DNA of 8,028 nucleotides from JAAYGT01 sp050252075 (GTDB taxonomy: Bacteria; Pseudomonadota; Gammaproteobacteria; Burkholderiales; Burkholderiaceae_B). The translations under genes were made by a program, and so were the position numbers. This document shows, piece by piece, positions 4,608-8,028 of the stretch (within the stretch, counting starts at the first letter, position 1; every line of letters starts with the position of its first letter). The notes beneath the pieces were generated by a model. The model worked only from the letters and a program-made list of their open reading frames with translations. It had not been told where the DNA came from and did no database searches. Location of the stretch: contig JBFWLP010000124.1 of NCBI GenBank assembly GCA_050252075.1, forward strand, positions 1-8,028. Direction: 5' to 3'.

Positions 4608-4864
4608 TGGCCAGACCAATGGGAGAAATCGCACGGGCAGCGCTGTCCATCATGCGAGAGCAGCCCGTAACCGCGCGAGATTTGGCCCTGCGCCTGCAGG
4701 TGCCCGAGCGCACTATCAAGAATGTTTGCTACCGGCTGAGTTCAGCTGGGCACGCCCGCGTCGTCACCACTAAGAATGCTGGCCATGCGCGCCGGCCGGT
4801 GGCGCTGTATGCCCCTGCAAGCATCAAATGTCCGGCATTCGAGCTGGCCACGGTGTGGCGATGA
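4607..4864 (+). CDS. Small winged-helix DNA-binding protein
   Basis: The 85-aa product consists almost entirely of one winged helix-turn-helix. Residues 5-17 (MGEIARAALSIMR) form the first helix. PVTARDLALRLQVPERTIKN holds the HTH, VCYRLSSAGHARVV continues to the recognition end, and TTKNAGHARRPVALYAP would be the wing. ATG 4607 shares one base with the previous stop (TGATG), giving tight coupling to the CII-like gene. The frame continues upstream to 4568, but only inside that gene. The following gene is a replication-O-like protein lacking an N-terminal HTH domain, so this protein may supply the DNA-binding half of a split initiator. It could equally be a separate regulator. Confidence 0.7.
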   Translation: MARPMGEIARAALSIMREQPVTARDLALRLQVPERTIKNVCYRLSSAGHARVVTTKNAGHARRPVALYAPASIKCPAFELATVWR

Positions 4865-4879
4865 GCGCCCGTACCGTAT

Positions 4880-4893
4880 CGCGCCATGGCGCG
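4880..4893. repeat. Perfect 14-bp palindrome CGCGCCATGGCGCG
   Basis: A perfect inverted repeat lies 16 bp after the winged-helix gene and in front of the replication-O-like gene. In a phage replication region it may be an operator for a dimeric regulator or part of an origin. No iterated copies (iterons) were found nearby, so an origin role is unproven. Confidence 0.4.
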
Positions 4894-4903
4894 CCGCACC
4901 GCT

Positions 4904-4939
4904 TTAAGCCCCCGTAAGGCTGGCCCTTTATCGGCTTAA
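4904..4939. repeat. Nested stem-loop between winged-helix and O-like genes
   Basis: TTAAGCC (4904-4910) and GGCTTAA (4933-4939) are perfect 7-bp arms. Inside them AAGG and CCTT can extend the hairpin. No T-tract follows, so it does not look like an intrinsic terminator. It lies in a 148-bp gap that otherwise holds only an 18-codon frame (4861-4917) with no supporting features. It may be a replication or transcription signal. Confidence 0.4.
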
Positions 4940-5012
4940 CCCCCTTTCGTTACTACCGTCTGCGAGCCCTTTTCAGGGGTCGCGGGGTTTCTTTTTGCCC
5001 GAGGTTTGCATC

Positions 5013-5510
5013 ATGACCGCAGAGACCTTGTTTTCCACCACCGGCCAGCCCTCCGCGCAGGCGCGCGAACTGGTGGGCAATTGCATTCCCGACTTCGAGG
5101 ATTTCTGGGCCGCCTGGCCCAAGCGCGAGGCGAAGAAAGATGCGCGCCGCGCCTGGGACAAGTTGTGCGCCCAGCAGCGTATTGCTGCGCTTCAGGCCCT
5201 GCCGGGCCATGTTGAACGATGGCGCCGCGAAGGCCGGGCCCGCAACCACATACCGCACCCGGCCACGTGGCTGAACGGCGAGCGATGGGAAGACGAGCTG
5301 GGCGAGATATTCCCGCCGCAGCCCCAGCAGCGCCGCGTGGCCGCGCCCTCTGGCCCACCCTGGTGGATGTCGCACGCCAGCATGGAGGCCAAGGGTCGCG
5401 AGGTGGGCGTAGGCCCCGCCAGACCGGGCGAAACCAACGAGCAGTACCGAGCACGCATTCACGCGGCCATGGAAGACCAGAAACGCTTCGGCCCGCCCGC
5501 CACAGGGTAG
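5013..5510 (+). CDS. Replication-protein-O-like C-terminal domain protein
   Basis: This 165-aa protein carries the hallmark of phage O / helicase-loading-associated replication proteins: DFEDFWAAWPKREAKKDARR at about residues 28-47 followed by AWDKLC, then HIPHPATWLNGERWEDEL at 79-96. In many phages this block is the C-terminal part of a larger initiator whose N-terminal HTH domain binds the origin. Here that domain is missing and only about 27 residues precede the block. The remainder (100-165) is Pro/Ala/Arg-rich and probably disordered. The start at 5013 has GAGG at 5001-5004, 8 bp upstream; a TTG at 4995 is less likely. It probably helps load the host DnaB helicase for phage replication. 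No lambda P- or DnaC-like gene follows, so the replication module is unusually small. Confidence 0.75.
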   Translation: MTAETLFSTTGQPSAQARELVGNCIPDFEDFWAAWPKREAKKDARRAWDKLCAQQRIAALQALPGHVERWRREGRARNHIPHPATWLNGERWEDELGEIFPPQPQQRRVAAPSGPPWWMSHASMEAKGREVGVGPARPGETNEQYRARIHAAMEDQKRFGPPATG

Positions 5511-5735
5511 GGCCACTACGACGGCTCCCACGCACGCAACAGGGCCTGAATGGGCTGGCAGGAGCGAGTACACCAGGACAACCCGTGGGCCTGACCCAAC
5601 ACGGTACCGGTACGGCTCAACGAGCCTAGGGGTGCAACTCCCCGAATAATCCGGCGGGCTGGCCGTATCGACAGGCCCGGGGGCAGGCGGCATGCCTGTG
5701 GTGTCGATCCCGCGTCGCGGGGCGGAAGTGGCCCT
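5509..5735 (+). ncRNA. Candidate structured RNA between O-like and Q-like genes
   Basis: No convincing gene covers this stretch, but it is dense in complementary segments. AGGGCCACT (5509-5517) pairs perfectly with AGTGGCCCT (5727-5735) as a 9-bp closing stem. Inside are CCCACG/CGTGGG (5527-5532/5584-5589), GGCTC-AAC-GAGCC (5614-5626), GGGG/CCCC (5629-5632/5640-5643), ATCGACA/TGTCGAT (5667-5673/5702-5708) enclosing CAGGC-GGCAT-GCCTG (5684-5698), and CCCGC-GTC-GCGGG (5709-5721). These can coexist in one multibranched fold of about 227 nt. The strand is given as plus because the flanking genes read that way. It could be a stand-alone RNA, a leader controlling the Q-like gene, or a packaging or replication DNA element. 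It matches no RNA family I recognise. Confidence 0.5.
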
Positions 5736-5858
5736 CTCTACTCCCTCTTGCTTATTTGCGCTTGGGGGGTAGGGGGGGCCTTGAGCGGAAGTTATGCTTT
5801 TTATGAGAGTGGGAGAAACTATGCTTCAATTAATTTTCGGCCAGGCCGGGTGGTGCGC
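5736..5858 (+). other. Intergenic stretch with G-rich tract before the Q-like gene
   Basis: This is the remainder of the 348-bp gap before the Q-like gene. It holds a pyrimidine tract (CCTCTCTACTCCCTCTTG), then two long G runs at 5764-5778 (GGGGGG TA GGGGGGG) that could form compact G-rich structures. A short A/T-richer segment follows with the leader ORF at 5821. No clear promoter or terminator was identified in it. Confidence 0.35.
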
Positions 5859-5862
5859 ATGA
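5821..5862 (+). CDS. 13-aa leader ORF (MLQLIFGQAGWCA) coupled to the Q-like gene
   Basis: GGGAG about 7 bp upstream gives this ATG a strong ribosome-binding site. The frame ends in a TGA that overlaps the Q-like ATG as ATGA (5859-5862). The Q-like start itself has only a weak GGTGG upstream, so this ORF probably delivers ribosomes to it. An in-frame ATG at 5794 would lengthen it to 22 codons. Confidence 0.45.
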   Translation: MLQLIFGQAGWCA

Positions 5863-6251
5863 GTGGTGTACGACGAATTCCAGCCATTCAGGCAAGGCTC
5901 GACCGATGGGCCATGTGGCGCCAGGGCGGTTACGGCATTGGCGCGGGTGGCTCCATACTGGGGTATCTGGTGGACCTTGCCGCCGGCAAGCGGGTGCATG
6001 ACGATGACGCGCCGCCTTCATCGTTGGTGCCTGTGGATAACATTGAGTGCGCCATCACGGACGATGCGGTGAACACGCTGCCGCCCGATCTTCGTCAGGC
6101 CGTGGTGGCATGGCACTGTGCCAGCCACGGTACATTGGATGAAGTCGCGGGTCGGCTGGGTGTGGTGCGCGGTACGCTTCATCGGCGGCTGTGCCACGCG
6201 GATAGCCGCATTCAGGACTGGTTGCGCGAACGGAGAAAGGTTGCTCTGTAA
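5859..6251 (+). CDS. Q-like late antitermination protein
   Basis: This 130-aa protein is a probable late-gene antiterminator of the Q/ArpU type. It would bind near the late promoter and let RNA polymerase read through terminators into the packaging and structural genes. The N-terminal RLDRWAMWRQGGYG (residues 13-26) is a signature of phage-21-type Q proteins. A variable middle precedes a C-terminal sigma-region-4-like HTH: LPPDLRQAVVAWHCASHGTL then DEVAGRLGVVRGTLHRRL (about 74-111), ending in a basic helix. The frame continues upstream to 5748, but ATG 5859 aligns with the conserved N-terminus and overlaps a short leader ORF. It is followed directly by a promoter-like segment and a strong terminator, as expected for a Q target. 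Family membership comes from motif recognition; activity is inferred. Confidence 0.78.
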   Translation: MSGVRRIPAIQARLDRWAMWRQGGYGIGAGGSILGYLVDLAAGKRVHDDDAPPSSLVPVDNIECAITDDAVNTLPPDLRQAVVAWHCASHGTLDEVAGRLGVVRGTLHRRLCHADSRIQDWLRERRKVAL

Positions 6252-6300
6252 CATTTTGAATTACGAGACATATACTGGATTCAGTAATATGTGGCATATT
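6248..6300 (+). promoter_or_regulatory. Candidate late promoter with clustered inverted repeats
   Basis: GTAACA (6248-6253) and TATACT (6271-6276) are 17 bp apart and match the sigma-70 boxes at 4/6 and 5/6 positions. Overlapping the -10 and initial transcribed region are three CATAT-type half sites. CATATACTG (6269-6277) faces CAGTAATATG (6282-6291) with one extra base. AATATG (6286-6291) and CATATT (6295-6300) are perfect arms around TGG. This A/T-rich island contrasts with its GC-rich surroundings. It resembles a pR'-type promoter with a regulator-binding element. Confidence 0.5.
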
Positions 6301-6332
6301 CCGCAGGAAGTCGCGACTTAAGCGATTCGCAG

Positions 6333-6365
6333 GGCCCGGTGATCACACAGACGCCGGGCCTTTTT
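6333..6365 (+). terminator. Intrinsic terminator (tR'-like) between Q-like gene and HNH gene
   Basis: GGCCCGG (6333-6339) and CCGGGCC (6354-6360) form a perfect GC stem that extends by a T-G wobble and a G-C pair to 9 bp, with a 10-nt loop, followed at once by TTTTT (6361-6365). Transcripts from the promoter just upstream would end here as a small RNA of about 80 nt unless antiterminated. This is the layout on which lambda Q acts. Confidence 0.85.
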
Positions 6366-6387
6366 CATTGGGTTTCCATGGGCTCTC

Positions 6388-6762
6388 ATGGCGAAATCAT
6401 CCCCGAAACCGTGCAGGCATTCAGGCTGTTCAGCGCTGGTGTTTGACGGCAGCGGCTTTTGTGCTCGGCATGCCGACGAAAGCGTGAAGGAATGGGTGAA
6501 GGCGCCGGGTAAATCGGGCAGGGGCGGCAGGCCGTGGCGTGAATTGCGTCAGCAGGTTCTCGAACGTGACGGCTGGCTGTGCCAGTGTGAAGGCTGTAAG
6601 CGCCGCTCCATGCCGTTGGTGGCCCATGAGGTAGACCACATTGACAACACGCGCGATGCGTCGGGTCGGTTGAACGATCACCCGGACAACCTGCGCGCCA
6701 TGAACCGCGATTGCCACCGCAAACGCACCCAGCAGCAGGCCGCGAAGGCGCGACGGCGCTGA
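6388..6762 (+). CDS. HNH endonuclease of the packaging module
   Basis: This 124-aa HNH nuclease has an N-terminal zinc-binding knuckle (C9, C14, C25, H28). A basic Gly-rich linker follows, then the HNH domain: WRELRQQVLERDGWLCQCEG (50-69), VAHEVDHID (78-86) with the catalytic region around H84, and NLRAMNRDCHRKRT (101-114) with N101 and H110. The second CxxC pair of the usual HNH zinc ribbon is incomplete: only C109 is visible where C-x2-C is common. HNH proteins encoded next to P27-type TerS and HK97-type TerL take part in cos cleavage and DNA packaging in related phages, so that role is likely here. The ATG at 6388 has only a weak upstream GGG. It is the first gene after the terminator. Confidence 0.85.
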   Translation: MAKSSPKPCRHSGCSALVFDGSGFCARHADESVKEWVKAPGKSGRGGRPWRELRQQVLERDGWLCQCEGCKRRSMPLVAHEVDHIDNTRDASGRLNDHPDNLRAMNRDCHRKRTQQQAAKARRR

Positions 6763-6883
6763 CCGGCAGGGGGTGGGTGAAAGTTCAGCCCCTTTGGCTG
6801 GACACCCGCCGCCCAGGCTTTCTTTGCGCACACCTGATTTTTGAATAGGGGGGGGGTCGAGCAATTGACCCTCCCAAAAAGTC
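6763..6883. other. Hairpin-rich gap before terS; candidate cos region
   Basis: Two hairpins fill this 121-bp gap. At 6775-6807 GGGT-gaaa-GTTCAGCC pairs with GGCTGGAC-ACCC around CCTTT, with one G-U pair. At 6850-6875 GGGGGGGTC pairs with GACCCTCCC (one G-U) around an 8-nt loop and includes a run of nine Gs (6848-6856). Cos sites of phages with HNH/TerS/TerL modules usually lie just upstream of terS, so this is the natural place for one. The cleavage site cannot be read from sequence alone. Confidence 0.4.
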
Positions 6884-7390
6884 ATGAGCTCACATCTCTA
6901 TCCAGTACCGTCCGGTTCCCTGGTGGGGAATGCCGCGCCGGTTCTTGACGTTCCATCGGAAATTCCCGCGCCAGTCGCCAAGCTGACGGCCAAGGAAAAG
7001 GTGCTTTGGGAGCACGTAACCCAGGCGCTGCACGACTGCGGTTTGATCCATCGTACCGATGCCATGGTGGTGACGGTGATCGTGCGCACGTTTGCGCGCT
7101 GGGTCGACGTTGAAGAACAGTTAACGAAGTACATGAAGGAGAACGGCGGATCCTACATCGTCACCACGCCCAACGGCTACGAGCAGCCCCATCAGCTTTT
7201 CTATATGGCGCGCACTATCAAGCGCGAGCTTTTGCAGTGGCTGCCCGAAGCGGCGTTGACGATTCCTTCGTTTCAGAAGGTGATGGGTGAGGCCGCCAAG
7301 CCCGGTGGTCAGGGGCAGCTGCCCGGGTTTGAAGACCCGGTGGAGCGACACCGCCGGGAAAAGGTCGCCGCCTCACTGCGTAGCGTATGA
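6884..7390 (+). CDS. terS: Terminase small subunit, P27 family
   Basis: This is the DNA-recognition subunit of the packaging motor, which binds the pac/cos region and hands DNA to TerL. The 168-aa size is normal for the P27 family. Family features include the Pro-rich N-terminus (VPSEIPAPVAKLTAKEKVLW), the helical core HVTQALHDCGLIHRTDAMVV and RTFARWVDVEEQLTKYMKEN, then YIVTTPNGYEQPHQLFYMAR (about 103-122) and an acidic-basic tail. No Shine-Dalgarno is visible before ATG 6884; a 9-bp hairpin ends 8 bp upstream, so translation may depend on that structure. The stop overlaps the TerL start as ATGA, the usual coupled arrangement. Confidence 0.85.
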   Translation: MSSHLYPVPSGSLVGNAAPVLDVPSEIPAPVAKLTAKEKVLWEHVTQALHDCGLIHRTDAMVVTVIVRTFARWVDVEEQLTKYMKENGGSYIVTTPNGYEQPHQLFYMARTIKRELLQWLPEAALTIPSFQKVMGEAAKPGGQGQLPGFEDPVERHRREKVAASLRSV

Positions 7391-8028
7391 CTGCCATACA
7401 GGCTCCGGCCCGGTCATTCGACTGGGATGCCTACGGCCGTCAGGTGATAGCGGGCGAGATTCCGGCGTGTAAGTGGATACGGCTTGGGGTCGAGCGGCAT
7501 TACCGCGATCTGGAAACCGGCCACGAACGCGGCCTGTGGTTCAGCGAGGAACTTGCCCAGCATGCCCTGGAGTCCTTCCTTTTCCTGCGCCACTCCAAAG
7601 GCGAATGGGCCGGGCAGGCGTTTGAACCATCGCTGTGGCAGCAGTTCTGGGTGGCGCTGGCCTTTGGCTGGATGCGCGCCGATGGCACGCGCCGCTTTCG
7701 CGAGGTTTGGGAAGAGGTGCCACGCAAGAACGGCAAGACCACGAAGTTGGCCGGCGTGGGGCTGTACTTGTTTCTGTTCGACGGCGAGGGCGGTGCCGAG
7801 GTATACAGCGCGGCCACGAAAATGGATCAGGCGAAGATTCTGCACGCCGAGGCCACGCGCATGGTGCAGGCTTCGCCGCACCTACGCCGCAGTGTAGGCA
7901 TACGCCTGAACGAGCTGTACGACCCTAGGCCTGGCCGCGCCGACAAGTTCTTGCCGCTGGGGCGCGATGCCAAAAGCCTGGACGGGCTGAACCCGCATGC
8001 CGGCCTGCTGGACGAAGTGCACGCGCAC
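7387..8028 (+). CDS. terL: Terminase large subunit, HK97-like (3' end outside window)
   Basis: This is the ATPase-nuclease of the DNA packaging motor. The first 214 residues are present and the frame runs off the right edge. Conserved elements appear in order: an N-terminal helical region (WIRLGVERHYRDL), LWQQFWVALAFGW (83-95) before the ATPase, a Walker A-type loop EEVPRKNGKTTKLAG (109-123), VYSAATKMDQAKILHAEA (139-156) with the SAAT...QA motif, and LNPHAGLLDEVHAH at the end, where LLDE is the Walker B. The RKNGKT form of Walker A is typical of Terminase_1/HK97-type proteins. The nuclease domain should follow outside the window. The start overlaps the terS stop (ATGA). Confidence 0.93.
   Translation, partial: MTAIQAPARSFDWDAYGRQVIAGEIPACKWIRLGVERHYRDLETGHERGLWFSEELAQHALESFLFLRHSKGEWAGQAFEPSLWQQFWVALAFGWMRADGTRRFREVWEEVPRKNGKTTKLAGVGLYLFLFDGEGGAEVYSAATKMDQAKILHAEATRMVQASPHLRRSVGIRLNELYDPRPGRADKFLPLGRDAKSLDGLNPHAGLLDEVHAH

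Noticed and set aside
3900..4634. Long minus-strand ORF (244 aa) opposite the CII-like gene
   Set aside because: It lies antisense to the well-supported 67-aa and CII-like genes, has His/Arg-rich shadow composition and has no matching ribosome-binding site or family motif.
4861..4917. 18-codon frame overlapping the winged-helix stop as ATGA
   Set aside because: It is too short, has no ribosome-binding site and its product has no feature; the overlap alone is weak evidence.
5219..5629. Plus-strand 136-aa frame running from the O-like gene into the structured region
   Set aside because: It is mostly an alternate frame of the O-like gene, rich in Arg/Pro/Gly, with no ribosome-binding site.
4953..5693. 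Minus-strand ORF of 246 aa across the O-like gene and the structured region
   Set aside because: Long antisense frames are expected in GC-rich coding DNA. Composition is Gly/Arg/Pro-rich with no recognisable domain, and the plus-strand protein has clear family motifs.
7414..7881. Minus-strand 155-aa frame opposite terL
   Set aside because: It is antisense to the clearly recognisable terminase ATPase domain; a shadow frame.

Overview
The window reads as the left-central part of a lambdoid (siphovirus-type) prophage or temperate phage genome from a proteobacterium. The moderately high G+C content, the style of the Q-like, HNH and P27-type terminase proteins, and the small non-cleavable repressor point loosely to Burkholderiales or a similar group. 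That host guess rests on protein style only and is an inference.

Layout. Positions 1-870 hold a plus-strand DEDDh 3'-5' exonuclease whose reading frame is open to the left edge and whose visible N-terminus looks like a membrane anchor. Positions 907-1509 hold a minus-strand higBA-type toxin-antitoxin operon. Positions 1717-2139 encode a short minus-strand HTH repressor, and a divergent cro-like gene starts at 2214. Between them is a compact switch with two 14-bp operator-like palindromes and a consensus TATAAT box. From cro rightwards the lytic genes run on the plus strand: a small membrane protein (2482-2730), a 40-codon ORF and a 126-aa protein (3151-3650), a 67-aa protein (3955-4158), a CII/CP76-type regulator (4146-4607), a winged-helix protein (4607-4864), a replication-O-like C-terminal-domain protein (5013-5510), a Q-like antiterminator (5859-6251), an HNH endonuclease (6388-6762), the terminase small subunit (6884-7390) and the start of the terminase large subunit (7387 to the right edge). 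Two minus-strand genes for single-pass membrane proteins (2553-2999 and 3550-3828) lie inside this rightward operon. Their 3' ends overlap plus-strand genes in antisense.

How the parts fit. The repressor/cro switch sets lysogeny against lytic growth. CII-, O- and Q-like proteins would then drive regulation, replication and late transcription. A promoter-like sequence and a strong intrinsic terminator between the Q-like gene and the HNH gene resemble the lambda pR'-tR' arrangement on which Q acts. HNH, TerS and TerL form the start of the packaging module. The exonuclease, higBA and the two opposed membrane proteins look like accessory (moron or host-benefit) genes that could be expressed from the prophage.

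The least explained stretch is 5509-5735. It is non-coding, closed by a perfect 9-bp terminal stem and full of internal hairpins, so it is a good candidate for an undescribed structured RNA or a structured leader upstream of the Q-like gene. No integrase, att site, tRNA gene, IS element or CRISPR array is visible.
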